From NCBI GenBank assembly GCA_945876865.1, contig CAMCPZ010000008.1:1-43985 (forward strand): a DNA stretch of 43,985 bases, in the 5' to 3' direction. The translations under genes and the position numbers were made by a program. Origin of the DNA: Bifidobacterium breve. Lineage in GTDB: Bacteria > Actinomycetota > Actinomycetes > Nanopelagicales > Nanopelagicaceae. Under the pieces are notes generated by a model that did no database searches, was not told the DNA's origin, and saw only the letters and a list, made by a program, of their open reading frames with translations. This document shows, piece after piece, positions 1 through 8,277 of this stretch (position 1 is its first letter; each line of letters starts with the position of its first letter).

Positions 1-87
1 GTTTTACGGAGCCCAAGTTCCCAAAATTGAGTTCAAAACCTAGAAAACCCCTTTTCAGATTTGAAGAAATATAAGAAAATATTTCGC

Positions 88-1197
88 ATGAATTCCAAGC
101 AATTGAGCCTGCATCTTCTGGGTTTGGCCGGTATCGAGGTCAATGGGAAAAATCCATGGGATATCCAAGTTCATGATGATCGTCTCTGGAACCGCATAAT
201 TTCCCAACGCGAATTAGGTTTGGCCGAGGCCTATATGGATGGCTGGTGGGATGTTGAATCGATTGATCAATTTTTAACTAAGTTATTAGAGATCAATGTT
301 TTAGATAAAGTTCCTTTCTCAATTTCACTTGTTGGCCACGCAATTAAATCGACTGTTTTGAATCGTCAGACAAAGGCAAAAGCCGCGGCAAATGCCAAGC
401 ATCATTACAACATCGGAAATGATTTGTATGCACGAATGCTTGATAAAGAGATGGCATATTCCTGTGGTTATTGGAAGAGCGCAAAGACTTTAGACCAGGC
501 CCAGATTGCAAAATTTGATTTAATCTGTCGCAAGCTTGAATTAAAACCCGGAATGAAGTTGTTAGATATTGGATGTGGCTGGGGCGGTCTGCTTCGTTAT
601 GCCGCAAAGTACTACGGGATTATTGGCACCGGAATTTCACCGGCAGATAATCAGATTGAACTTGCTCGAGCCAAGAACGGAAAATTGAAGATTGAGTATC
701 TCCAGATGGATTATCGAGACTTATCTGGGAAATTTGATCGCATTGTCTCGGTCGGGATGATGGAACATGTTGGTCCAAAAAATCTTGAGACCTTTTTTAA
801 TAAGTGTATTTCGCTTCTCGCGCCCAATGGAATGATGCTGCATCACACAATTGCATCGAATGAGACTAAACAAGTGACTGATCCATTCTTCGATCGCTAC
901 ATTTTCCCAGGCGGAGTTCTACCTTCATTAGCTCAGATATCAAAGGCGGTTGAGAAAAAGGTGATAATTGAGGATGTCCATAATTTTGGCCCGGATTATG
1001 AAAAAACTTTGTTAGCTTGGCATGCAAACATAAATAAGAAGTGGAGAGAGATTCCAAATTATGACGAGCGCTTCCGTCGCATGTGGAATTACTACCTTTT
1101 AAGTTCGGCCGCTGGATTTCGGGCTCGCCATATCCAACTGATTCAGGTTGTTTTCCGCCCAATGACAAGCCGAGGTGCTTATAAAGCAGTGAGATAA
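88..1197 (+). CDS. cfa: Cyclopropane-fatty-acyl-phospholipid synthase
   Basis: This enzyme transfers a methylene group from S-adenosylmethionine to the double bond of membrane-lipid acyl chains. The protein follows E. coli Cfa along its whole length: an N-terminal lipid-binding part with LGLAEAYMDGWW, then HHYNIGNDLY, the SAM-binding LDIGCGWGG, RIVSVGMMEHVGPKN, and the C-terminal YYLLSSAAGFRARHIQL. I chose the ATG at 88 (369 aa). A TTG at 61 in the same frame would add 9 residues, and an in-frame stop at 28-30 rules out anything longer. Neither start has a clear ribosome binding site. The gene is monocistronic in this window, and the next plus-strand trace is a degraded gene. Identity is secure; only the start is uncertain. 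Confidence 0.93.
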   Translation: MNSKQLSLHLLGLAGIEVNGKNPWDIQVHDDRLWNRIISQRELGLAEAYMDGWWDVESIDQFLTKLLEINVLDKVPFSISLVGHAIKSTVLNRQTKAKAAANAKHHYNIGNDLYARMLDKEMAYSCGYWKSAKTLDQAQIAKFDLICRKLELKPGMKLLDIGCGWGGLLRYAAKYYGIIGTGISPADNQIELARAKNGKLKIEYLQMDYRDLSGKFDRIVSVGMMEHVGPKNLETFFNKCISLLAPNGMMLHHTIASNETKQVTDPFFDRYIFPGGVLPSLAQISKAVEKKVIIEDVHNFGPDYEKTLLAWHANINKKWREIPNYDERFRRMWNYYLLSSAAGFRARHIQLIQVVFRPMTSRGAYKAVR

Positions 1198-1234
1198 GGC
1201 AGACATATATCAAATGCTCTTGTAGCGTTGAACC

Positions 1235-1361
1235 ATGAAACAAATTGCGATGTTGCTATACCCAGGATGGTTCAGCAACAATCATGCAAGCACAAAAAGG
1301 TATCTCTGAAGTTTCTGCCGTAGACATTTTGGTTATTCCTGGTGGACTTCCTGCAATTTGA
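1235..1361 (+). pseudogene. Remnant of a DJ-1/PfpI family gene
   Basis: An ATG at 1235 opens with MKQIAMLLYPG, the typical first strand of DJ-1/PfpI (class I glutamine-amidotransferase-like) proteins. The frame is then broken. From about 1263 the neighbouring frame reads DGSATIMQAQKGISE and, from 1320, VDILVIPGGLPAI before a TGA at 1359-1361. VDILVIPGG is the next conserved strand of that family. The spacing between the two blocks is much too short, so there is at least an internal deletion and a frameshift, and the part after the PGG strand that should carry the nucleophile elbow cysteine is gone. I read it as a decaying gene. It fills most of the 198-base gap between cfa and the nitroreductase. 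Confidence 0.6.
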
Positions 1362-1395
1362 TTCGGTCTTGAAGAAAGATTAATTAAATTTTGAA

Positions 1396-2046
1396 TTAGT
1401 AAACCTTCAAGATTCTATCTAACTCTTTTCGTTCTAGATCTGGCACGGTACAACCATCGGCGGGATAGCCAACAGGAAAAAGAATGTAGGGGCGTTCAGT
1501 TGAAGGGCGTTCAAAGATTTCACTCAGGAAACCCATTGGGTTTGGAGTGTGAGTTAAAGTTGAAAGTCCCATTGTGTGAAGACTTGAGATAAACATTCCA
1601 CAGGCCAAACCAACAGATTCATTAACATAATAATTTTTCTGTGGTGTTCCGTCATCTAAAACTTGGGATTTCTGTGCAAAGCACACAACAATCCAAGGAA
1701 CGATGTCGAGGTATTCCTTATTTGAGTTAGTGCCTAGATGCGAAATAGCTTTCCGCCAAGAAGGTGGCATACGGCCGCCTTCATAATTCTCACGTTCTTC
1801 AATTTCGGCTGCTTCGCGAATGCGATGTTTTACTGTTGGATCAGATGTCGCAGCGAAGAACCAAGGTTGTTGGTTAGCGCCACTTGGCGCAGTATTGGCA
1901 GTTCGAACTGCAATCTCGATTAATTCTTGTGGAACTGGATCTGATGAAAACAAGCGCACACTGCGACGAGAGTTCATGTGTTCGAAGAACTCTCTGCCAC
2001 TTGTGAGAGATTTATCGATTGACAAACGCGAAGGTTGATATTTCAT
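1396..2046 (-). CDS. Iodotyrosine deiodinase-like nitroreductase (FMN)
   Basis: This is an FMN-dependent nitroreductase-fold protein of 216 aa. It resembles the iodotyrosine deiodinase (IYD) branch much more than NfsA/NfsB types. RRSVR at 27-31 is the flavin phosphate site, followed by TANTAPSGAN at 49-58. The lid residues that bind the zwitterion of halotyrosine in IYD appear to be kept as E84, Y88 and K110 (in ERENY and NKEYLD), and the C-terminus PVGYPADGCTVPDLERKELD matches that subfamily. The protein probably acts on tyrosine-like or halogenated aromatic substrates in the cytoplasm; the real substrate is not shown by sequence. It has its own leaderless-type promoter and no operon partner. 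It is on the minus strand, just beyond the broken DJ-1 gene. Confidence 0.82.
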   Translation of the reverse strand: MKYQPSRLSIDKSLTSGREFFEHMNSRRSVRLFSSDPVPQELIEIAVRTANTAPSGANQQPWFFAATSDPTVKHRIREAAEIEERENYEGGRMPPSWRKAISHLGTNSNKEYLDIVPWIVVCFAQKSQVLDDGTPQKNYYVNESVGLACGMFISSLHTMGLSTLTHTPNPMGFLSEIFERPSTERPYILFPVGYPADGCTVPDLERKELDRILKVY

Positions 2047-2052
2047 TCTAAA

Positions 2053-2058
2053 ATTCTA
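2053..2058 (-). promoter_or_regulatory. -10 element of a leaderless promoter (nitroreductase)
   Basis: On the minus strand TAGAAT is followed by exactly six bases and then the ATG at 2046. That spacing would put the transcript start on or next to the start codon. There is no Shine-Dalgarno sequence in between. Confidence 0.5.
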
Positions 2059-2099
2059 ACTAGGGTTGGCTTATAGGGAAATAGCCTGCAACGACTTTT

Positions 2100-3041
2100 T
2101 TATTTTTGGACAACTTCCATATTTGGCTTTGCCGTTTCCACAGTGCGAGCTTCAACTCTGACGACAAGAAACACGCCAGATATGACAACAATGGCGCCGA
2201 GCAGCAGAGTAATCGATACCTTTTCATCTAAAAATAGAACGCCAAGTGAGACTGCAACAACTGGATTTACATAAGCATAGGTTGCAATTAATCCGACTGG
2301 GGCGTTACCGATAAGCCAGAGATAGGCGGTATAGGTCGCAATTGAACCAATCAAAACTAGAAATATCCAACCTAGCCATGATGACAGGGTTGCATCAAAG
2401 AGGTCTGCCACATCTTCTCCGACGATCAATCCTGCCGATGACATAGCGATACCAGCAAAGAGCATTTGATAAGTAGTAACAACCAAAGTGCTCTTTGGTA
2501 AATCAAGACGTGGAGCGATGTAAGTTCCAAATGCCCATCCAAGGTTTCCAAGAATTACCATAAGCATCCAGAAAATGTGACTGCCGTTATTTGGCTTGGA
2601 TAGCTCTGGCATCAACAAAATTCCAACACCAACGAAACCAATTGCGATTCCAACCCAGCTCCAGATCGATGTTTTAGCTCCGTCGATTGCTTTAAAGATT
2701 GCAATCCAAAACGGTAGCGCTGAAATTAATAGCGCGACAATGCCAGTTGGGACATCATTAAATTGCGCCAGCGTCACCATTCCAAGACCAAGCCCCAACA
2801 AAAGTGCACCTAGTAGAGCCAAGAAAGGAATCTGCCTTCTTGTAATTTTTAAAAACCCTAGACCATATTTAATGGCGAGAACAGAACCCATCAATAGCCC
2901 TGCGGCAAGAAACCTGGATCCCATTGCCAAAAGTGGAGGCATGGAGCGAATTGAATATTCAATCGCTAAGTAAGTTGATCCCCAAACGATGTAGACCACC
3001 CAAAGCGCTCCCCAGATTTTTCCGCGCGAAGGTGTTCTCAT
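2100..3041 (-). CDS. EamA-family (DMT) transporter
   Basis: A 313-aa membrane protein with two EamA repeats and about ten hydrophobic helices. The first repeat begins VVYIVWGSTYLAIEYSI with a PPLLAMGSRFLAAG turn typical of the drug/metabolite transporter superfamily. The second repeat, from about residue 150, contains VGLIATYAYVNPVVAVSLGVLFLDE, the family's hallmark near the C-terminus. Such carriers usually export amino acids, purines or other metabolites; the substrate cannot be read from sequence. It resembles the YedA/RhaT-like group. It lies 61 bases upstream of the ureohydrolase stop and is probably transcribed with or after that gene. Confidence 0.85.
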   Translation of the reverse strand: MRTPSRGKIWGALWVVYIVWGSTYLAIEYSIRSMPPLLAMGSRFLAAGLLMGSVLAIKYGLGFLKITRRQIPFLALLGALLLGLGLGMVTLAQFNDVPTGIVALLISALPFWIAIFKAIDGAKTSIWSWVGIAIGFVGVGILLMPELSKPNNGSHIFWMLMVILGNLGWAFGTYIAPRLDLPKSTLVVTTYQMLFAGIAMSSAGLIVGEDVADLFDATLSSWLGWIFLVLIGSIATYTAYLWLIGNAPVGLIATYAYVNPVVAVSLGVLFLDEKVSITLLLGAIVVISGVFLVVRVEARTVETAKPNMEVVQK

Positions 3042-3102
3042 GAGCGTAATACAACCACAGTTGAGCGATTTAAAATGACACTTTTCGGGTCAAATAATTA
3101 GC

Positions 3103-4101
3103 TTAGCGATCCAAAAGGTTCTGTGTTGGGTTGTAACTCGAACCATTGCGCCGCTTTGCAATCGCAGAAAGTGCTTCTAGAACAACTCGGTTGGCAAGAA
3201 TTGCAGTTATGTCTGCGTTATCAAATGGTGGAGCAACTTCAACGATATCGATACCAACTATCGGAAGCTCTAAACAGATTCTGCGGACCGCTTCTAGTAA
3301 TTCGCGACTTGTCATTCCACCTGGCTCTGGTGTTCCGGTTCCTGGTGCCATACCTGGGTCAACAACATCGATATCAACGGATAAGAAAACCCCGTCACAT
3401 TCATTTGTAAGTGTTGCGAAAGATTCATCTAGAACTTCTTTTAATCCGCGGTGATGGATTTCAGTCATTTCATATGAGCGCATGCCCTGATCGCGCATCC
3501 AGTTCAATGTCTTATCCTCTGGCCAATATCCGCGAAGACCAAGTTGTAGAAAGCGATCGCCGCGAACGTAGCCGTTGTTAATTAGATTTCGCATTGGAGT
3601 TCCGTGCCCCACAAGTGCTCCGAAGTGATCTTCTCCAGTATCGGCATGGGCATCAAAGTGAATCATCGATATTTTGCCTTTGCCACGGTGCATGGCAATT
3701 CCGGCGACATCTGCAGATGCAATCGAATGATCGCCACCCAGAACAACTGGAATTATTCCAGCCCGCGAAATCTTTTCGGTTGCAGCTTTTAAAACTTCAA
3801 GTGACTTATCTAAATCTCCACCGGGCATTAATAAATCTCCGGCATCAAAAACTTTAAGGTCCTTTAAACCATCTGTGCGAAGTGCTAGATGCGGTCTTGA
3901 TCCATCATGTGGCAAATAATCTCCACCGCGAATTGCTTGTGGTCCAAACTTTGCACCAGACCGATGAGACGTTCCTGAATCGATAGGCGCACCAACAATG
4001 ATTACATCTGCACCTTTGTAAGTAGATGGATCGTCTAAATCACATGATGGAATACCCAGAAATGTGAAGGCAGGTCCATACATATTTCCGTGATTTGTCA
4101 T
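3103..4101 (-). CDS. speB: Ureohydrolase, agmatinase-like
   Basis: This binuclear manganese hydrolase of the arginase/agmatinase family cleaves a guanidino group to release urea. With the ATG at 4101 (332 aa) the metal ligands are H125 in GGDHS, D150, H152 and D154 in HFDAHAD, and D243 and D245 in SVDIDVVDP. RSGAKFGPQAIR and GTGTPEPGG are also family signatures. A longer frame back to 4158 would overlap the next gene by 44 bases. The 4101 start has a purine-rich AGAGAGAAGAG upstream and begins near the usual family N-terminus, so I prefer it. Agmatinase is the default name. Guanidinobutyrase or guanidine hydrolase activity is equally possible, because no ornithine or putrescine genes lie nearby. 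Confidence 0.85.
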   Translation of the reverse strand: MTNHGNMYGPAFTFLGIPSCDLDDPSTYKGADVIIVGAPIDSGTSHRSGAKFGPQAIRGGDYLPHDGSRPHLALRTDGLKDLKVFDAGDLLMPGGDLDKSLEVLKAATEKISRAGIIPVVLGGDHSIASADVAGIAMHRGKGKISMIHFDAHADTGEDHFGALVGHGTPMRNLINNGYVRGDRFLQLGLRGYWPEDKTLNWMRDQGMRSYEMTEIHHRGLKEVLDESFATLTNECDGVFLSVDIDVVDPGMAPGTGTPEPGGMTSRELLEAVRRICLELPIVGIDIVEVAPPFDNADITAILANRVVLEALSAIAKRRNGSSYNPTQNLLDR

Positions 4102-4114
4102 AACGCTCTTCTCT

Positions 4115-4375
4115 CTACGACTCTTTTGGCTTACGTCTTTTAAGTTTTCGGGGATCAACTTTTCTGGCCGATTCTTGTGCCTTAGTCAACAATGATCTGG
4201 CCCAAGTGAATTCAAGAGCGAGAATAAAGAGGCCGGCAATCATGAAGGGCAAGGTAAATGGGCCAGGCAGAATTATTAAAATGCTCCCAATGGCAATGAG
4301 CGTAAATCCAATTACGAGGACAATTAGTTTGCGAACTGGGGCTGGAACCTGGCGCCAGATTCTCTTGTATTCCAC
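4115..4375 (-). CDS. Small PGPGW-type membrane protein
   Basis: An 86-aa protein with a basic N-terminus and two close hydrophobic helices, roughly 17-37 and 40-60. The link between them, ILPGPFTLPFMIAGLFILALEF, has the PGP turn of the putative transmembrane PGPGW family. The C-terminus is strongly basic (KVDPRKLKRRKPKES). The start is GTG at 4375, six bases behind a TAAGAT box. Its function is unknown. It is transcribed divergently from trhO and lies 13 bases upstream of the preferred start of the ureohydrolase gene on the same strand. Confidence 0.75.
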   Translation of the reverse strand: MEYKRIWRQVPAPVRKLIVLVIGFTLIAIGSILIILPGPFTLPFMIAGLFILALEFTWARSLLTKAQESARKVDPRKLKRRKPKES

Positions 4376-4380
4376 GTTTC

Positions 4381-4407
4381 AATCTTAACGCTTCACTCGT
4401 TAAGATT
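4381..4407. promoter_or_regulatory. Palindromic divergent leaderless promoter pair
   Basis: The 10-base arm AATCTTAACG (4381-4390) is repeated in perfect inversion as CGTTAAGATT (4398-4407) around a 7-base spacer. Each arm contains TAAGAT, and in each direction exactly six bases separate it from a GTG start codon: 4413 for trhO on the plus strand and 4375 for the PGPGW gene on the minus strand. The palindrome therefore looks like two face-out -10 boxes. A dimeric regulator site at the same place is an alternative. Confidence 0.6.
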
Positions 4408-4412
4408 ATGCT

Positions 4413-5321
4413 GTGGAACTCCAGAAGATACTTCTCTATTACGGCTTTACGCCGATAGCCGACCCAGAAGCCGTGCGCTTATGGCAACAGGCGCTCTGTG
4501 AATCCTTAAATATCAAGGGCCGGATCTTGGTTTCGAAACAAGGAATCAATGGAACTGTCGGTGGCGATATGTCCGCCTTAAAGAAATATGTGAAGACAAC
4601 AAAAAAGTATCCAGGATTCAAAAAAATTGATTTTAAATGGTCTGGTGGAACTGGAAATGATTTTCCAAGGCTAAATGTCCGAGTCAAAGATGAGTTGGTT
4701 GCATTTGGCAGCCCTGCGGAAATTGATGTTGATGTCAATGGTGTTATCAACGGTGGAAAACATTTAAAGCCTTATGAAGTAGATAAATTGGTAGAAGAGC
4801 GTGGCGAAGAAGTTGTCTTCTTTGATGGTCGCAATGCCTTTGAAGCCAAGATCGGTAAATTTAAAAATGCAATTGTTCCTGATGTTGAAAGTAGCCGAGA
4901 TTTCATCAGCGAAATTGAGAGCGGGAAATACGATCACATTAAAGATAAGCCAATCGTCACTTACTGCACTGGTGGGATTCGTTGCGAAATCTTGTCGGCA
5001 GTAATGGTCAAGCGCGGATTTAAAGAGGTCTACCAAATCGAGGGTGGCATAGTCCGATACGGAAACAAGTTTGGCGATGACTCACTCTGGGAAGGTTCGC
5101 TCTTCACCTTTGACGGTCGCATGGCAATTGATTTTTCAACCAAGACTAAGGTTATTGGCGAGTGTGAAAGATGTAACGCTAAGACAAATACCTTCTTCAA
5201 CTGCGCTACTGCAAGCTGTCACGAATTAATTCTGCTCTGCGAAGATTGTTCAAAGCTCGATTCGAATTTAAGTTGTGTGCATTCTGGCGCTAATAAGCGC
5301 GATGCTGAAATGGTTGGTTAA
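4413..5321 (+). CDS. trhO: tRNA uridine(34) hydroxylase, rhodanese domain
   Basis: TrhO (formerly YceA) makes 5-hydroxyuridine at the wobble position of tRNA. The 302-aa protein has the N-terminal domain (residues 5-95, with [16 protein letters not shown]), a linker with GGKHLKP, a rhodanese domain (125-220) with active-site C185 in [10 protein letters not shown], and a C-terminal cysteine-rich part (C251, C254, C264, C269, C276, C279) that probably binds metal. The start is GTG at 4413, directly behind a TAAGAT-N6 leaderless promoter. E. coli YceA is somewhat longer. The inositol dehydrogenase gene follows after six bases, so the two may share a transcript although their roles are unrelated. 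Confidence 0.9.
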   Translation: MELQKILLYYGFTPIADPEAVRLWQQALCESLNIKGRILVSKQGINGTVGGDMSALKKYVKTTKKYPGFKKIDFKWSGGTGNDFPRLNVRVKDELVAFGSPAEIDVDVNGVINGGKHLKPYEVDKLVEERGEEVVFFDGRNAFEAKIGKFKNAIVPDVESSRDFISEIESGKYDHIKDKPIVTYCTGGIRCEILSAVMVKRGFKEVYQIEGGIVRYGNKFGDDSLWEGSLFTFDGRMAIDFSTKTKVIGECERCNAKTNTFFNCATASCHELILLCEDCSKLDSNLSCVHSGANKRDAEMVG

Positions 5322-5327
5322 TTCCCG

Positions 5328-6338
5328 GTGGCAGACCTAAGAGTTTGCGTAATCGGTACTGGTGCGATGGGCACCGATCACATTATTCGAATCAACACTC
5401 GAATGTCAGGTGCGATTGTTACCGCGATTGTTGAACCAGATGCCAAACGGGCTGCTGAAGCTTTAAAGTGCGCGCCAGATGCAAAACAATTTGCAAATAT
5501 TTCTGATGCAATTGCTAGTGGGTTAATAGATGCAGCGCTGGTTGCAACACCTGGTCCATTCCATGAAGAAGTTCTGTTGCCAATAATTGCTGCGGGGCTG
5601 CCAGTTTTATGCGAAAAGCCTATGACTCCTGATGTTCCTTCAGCGCTGCGTGTGGTGGAAGCAGAAGTTGCTGGTGGCAAAAAGATTATTCAAGTGGGCT
5701 TTATGCGACGCTTTGACGAGGGCTATATTGAATTACAGAAGCAGATTTCTAGCTCTACGCTCGGTGAATTACTGGCACTTCATTGTGCCCACCGAAATCC
5801 TTCGGTTCCTGATTGGTATGGCAATGAAATGCTGATTGCGGATTCGGTTTCGCATGAGATTGATATTGTGCGTTTTCTTACTGGATCCCCAATTATTTCG
5901 GCCGAAGTTAAACAACTTAAGCGAAACAAATTGGCACCAGAGCGCTTGAATGAACCAATCTTGGTTCTTCTTGAAACTGAATCTGGTGTGATTGCAACTG
6001 TCGAAATGAATGTTTCAGTTCAATTCGGCTATCAAGTTATTACTGAAGCAGTTTTCCAGAAGGGCGTCAGCGAAATTGGACGGTCCAATGGAATGACAAC
6101 ATGGGAAGCTGGAAGATCTAGCACTGCTGAACATATTTCGTATTTAACTAGATTTGCTCGGGCATATGATGATGAAATTCAATCTTGGATCAACGCCGCA
6201 AAAATTGGACAAATTGGTGGTCCAAATGCGTGGGATGGATATATGTCAGTTGCAGTTGTTGATGCTGGATTAAAATCACTTAAGACTGGTGAAAGAGTAT
6301 CCGCGACATACGTAGCAAAACCTGCTTTCTATAACTAG
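5328..6338 (+). CDS. iolG: myo-Inositol 2-dehydrogenase (Bacillus IolG type)
   Basis: This enzyme oxidises myo-inositol to scyllo-inosose with NAD+, the first step of inositol catabolism. The Gfo/Idh protein (336 aa) keeps the Rossmann motif GTGAMG (10-15), the EKP motif with K97, and the catalytic D172 and H176 in DSVSHEID, at the same positions as in B. subtilis IolG. It also shares GFMRRFDEGY, HCAHRNP, GPNAWDGY and the terminal KPAFYN. The start is a GTG six bases after trhO, with no strong ribosome binding site. It is followed by a second, differently derived inositol dehydrogenase, both pointing towards the large iol operon. Confidence 0.92.
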   Translation: MADLRVCVIGTGAMGTDHIIRINTRMSGAIVTAIVEPDAKRAAEALKCAPDAKQFANISDAIASGLIDAALVATPGPFHEEVLLPIIAAGLPVLCEKPMTPDVPSALRVVEAEVAGGKKIIQVGFMRRFDEGYIELQKQISSSTLGELLALHCAHRNPSVPDWYGNEMLIADSVSHEIDIVRFLTGSPIISAEVKQLKRNKLAPERLNEPILVLLETESGVIATVEMNVSVQFGYQVITEAVFQKGVSEIGRSNGMTTWEAGRSSTAEHISYLTRFARAYDDEIQSWINAAKIGQIGGPNAWDGYMSVAVVDAGLKSLKTGERVSATYVAKPAFYN

Positions 6339-6368
6339 GATTTAACCCTTACTGCTACAGGGGGAAAA

Positions 6369-7370
6369 ATGGCCAATAAAAATTTGAGAATCGGTGTTAT
6401 CGGTGCTGGCCGAATTGGCATTGTTCACTCTGGAAGCGTTAATGACACTGCAGGTGCCGAATTAGCAATTGTTGTGGATGCAATCGAAGAGAGCGCAGCA
6501 AAGCTTGCAGCCCAATACGGAGCAAAGCACACAACTGATGTCAATGACATTTTTACCAAAGGTGATGTCGATGCAATTATCGTTGGCTCACCTACCCCAA
6601 CACATGTTGATTTAATTAGCCGATCAATTGATGCCGGTATCCACGTTTTATGTGAGAAGCCTGTTGACTTAGATATCAATCGTGCAAACACAATTAAAGA
6701 TAAGGTCGCAAACTCAAAGACCAATGTTTCTATTGCTTTTAACCGTCGTTATGACCCAAACTTCGCCGCAGTTTATGCGCGGGTAAAAGCTGGTGAACTT
6801 GGAAATTTAGAGCAATTGGTTCTCACAAGCCGTGATCCTGCTCCACCACCACAGTCTTACATCGCAGTATCTGGTGGCATCTTTCGCGACCAAGTAATTC
6901 ATGATTTTGATATCGCGCGATACTTTGTTGGCGATATTGCTGAAGTCAGCACCTTTGCAACAAATGCATTTAGCTCTGAGATCAAGGCTGAAGGCGACTT
7001 TGATACTGCTATCACAAACTTGCGAAGCACCGATGGCAAGTTGGTTTCAATCATCAACTCACGACACTCTTCTTACGGATATGACCAACGTCTAGAAGCA
7101 TTCGGTGACAAGGGAATGTTGCAAGTAACAAATGTTGCGCCAACTTCAGTTCGCAGCTTTAAAGCAGATCACAGCGAACAACTAGACCCATATCTAAACT
7201 TCTTCTTAGAAAGATATGCCGCTTCTTATCGCAAGGAGCTTGCGCTATTTATCGAGAGTATCCAGACCGGAAAACAACTAAACCCGACTTATGAAGATGG
7301 TTGCAAAGCGTTGATACTTGCTGACGCTGCTACCGAATCTGCAAAGACGGGTAAAGTCGTAAAGCTTTAA
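6369..7370 (+). CDS. Inositol 2-dehydrogenase (rhizobial IdhA type)
   Basis: A Gfo/Idh oxidoreductase of 333 aa that matches the Sinorhizobium IdhA branch rather than the neighbouring IolG: GAGRIG (12-17), CEKPVDLD with K97, FNRRYDP, TSRDPAPPPQSYI, SGGIFRDQVIHDFDIAR with D174 and H178, and SRHSSYGYDQR. It should oxidise myo-inositol or a stereoisomer such as scyllo- or D-chiro-inositol with NAD+. A strong ribosome binding site (AGGGGG) precedes the ATG by five bases. The gene lies 30 bases after iolG and converges on iolE with a 4-base gap. Having both types side by side suggests they cover different stereoisomers, which is an inference. Confidence 0.88.
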   Translation: MANKNLRIGVIGAGRIGIVHSGSVNDTAGAELAIVVDAIEESAAKLAAQYGAKHTTDVNDIFTKGDVDAIIVGSPTPTHVDLISRSIDAGIHVLCEKPVDLDINRANTIKDKVANSKTNVSIAFNRRYDPNFAAVYARVKAGELGNLEQLVLTSRDPAPPPQSYIAVSGGIFRDQVIHDFDIARYFVGDIAEVSTFATNAFSSEIKAEGDFDTAITNLRSTDGKLVSIINSRHSSYGYDQRLEAFGDKGMLQVTNVAPTSVRSFKADHSEQLDPYLNFFLERYAASYRKELALFIESIQTGKQLNPTYEDGCKALILADAATESAKTGKVVKL

Positions 7371-7374
7371 GGTT

Positions 7375-8277
7375 TTAGAAGCCTTCGCTATCTAGTTCTG
7401 CTAGAACTTGGCGTAAGAATTCAACGCTGGCTTTCGCATCTGCAAATGGGCCAGCACCTTCTGCTGGCTCTGCATTAAGCGCATTATCTTGCTCTAGAAC
7501 AAACCATCCGTCGTAGCCAGCCATGATTAAGTTGCGGACAACAGTGCGAATATTTGCATCACCTTGTCCCAGCGGCGTGTAAAGCCCCGCCAACATTCCG
7601 TCATAGTAAGTAACTTCGTGTGAGCGAACCTTTGCCGCCATCGCGCTATTTACATCCTTAAGGTGTGAATGTGCGACGCGATCTGCGTGATCTTTTGAGA
7701 ATGCGACGATATCTGTGCCACCAATCATCATGTGGCCAGTATCTAAACAGAATGGAATTGTCGAACCTTTTAATACTCGATTCACGTGATCTGCAGTTTC
7801 AACCATGGTTCCAACGTGAGGATGCAGCACTGACTTCACGCCAATTTTTGCCGCTTCAGCTTGAATACGATTTAGATTGTTAAATAAAATATCCCATTCA
7901 GCATCAGTTAAAACTGGAAGTTTTTCGTCATAACCAGTGATGCCAGAATTAGCAGCGAGCACTAAAGTTTTTGCACCAGCAGCAACATAACCCTCGAGTT
8001 CTTTTTGCACACCAGGAATTGGATCGTGATCCGCGCGATGCAAAATTACCGGAACAAAGCCACCGACAGCGGTCATGTTGTGTTCTTTAAGAATAGAAGC
8101 TTTTAGTGCGGGCTCCATTGGCAAGAAACCTTCGGGACCAAATTCAGTTGCACTAAATCCAAGTTCAGCCATCTCTTTTAAAACTCGTGCAGGTGACATC
8201 TGATGTCCCCAACCTGGAACTTCGCATACTCCCCATGAGATAGGTGCTGCTGCGATCTTTGCGTTCTTTGCACTCAT
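7375..8277 (-). CDS. iolE: Inosose dehydratase
   Basis: IolE removes water from scyllo-inosose to give 3D-(3,5/4)-trihydroxycyclohexane-1,2-dione. This 300-aa TIM-barrel protein of the xylose-isomerase-like family shows APISWGVCEVPGWG at the N-terminus, TEFGPEGFLP, HPHVGTMVET, FCLDTGHMMIGG, SHLKDV and PLGQGD, which carry the metal-binding and substrate residues of this family. Its ATG overlaps the stop of the 2-hydroxyacid dehydrogenase (ATGA), and AGGAG lies six bases upstream. It is the last gene of the eight-gene minus-strand operon. An isomerase (IolH/IolI-like) role is the main alternative, but the neighbourhood favours IolE. Confidence 0.87.
   Translation of the reverse strand: MSAKNAKIAAAPISWGVCEVPGWGHQMSPARVLKEMAELGFSATEFGPEGFLPMEPALKASILKEHNMTAVGGFVPVILHRADHDPIPGVQKELEGYVAAGAKTLVLAANSGITGYDEKLPVLTDAEWDILFNNLNRIQAEAAKIGVKSVLHPHVGTMVETADHVNRVLKGSTIPFCLDTGHMMIGGTDIVAFSKDHADRVAHSHLKDVNSAMAAKVRSHEVTYYDGMLAGLYTPLGQGDANIRTVVRNLIMAGYDGWFVLEQDNALNAEPAEGAGPFADAKASVEFLRQVLAELDSEGF

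Noticed and set aside
2068-2100. Hairpin GGCTTATAGGGAAATAGCC followed by a T-run, as a terminator
   Set aside because: The stem is about six pairs with a bulge, the T-run begins eight or more bases after it, and the plus strand has no gene ending here.
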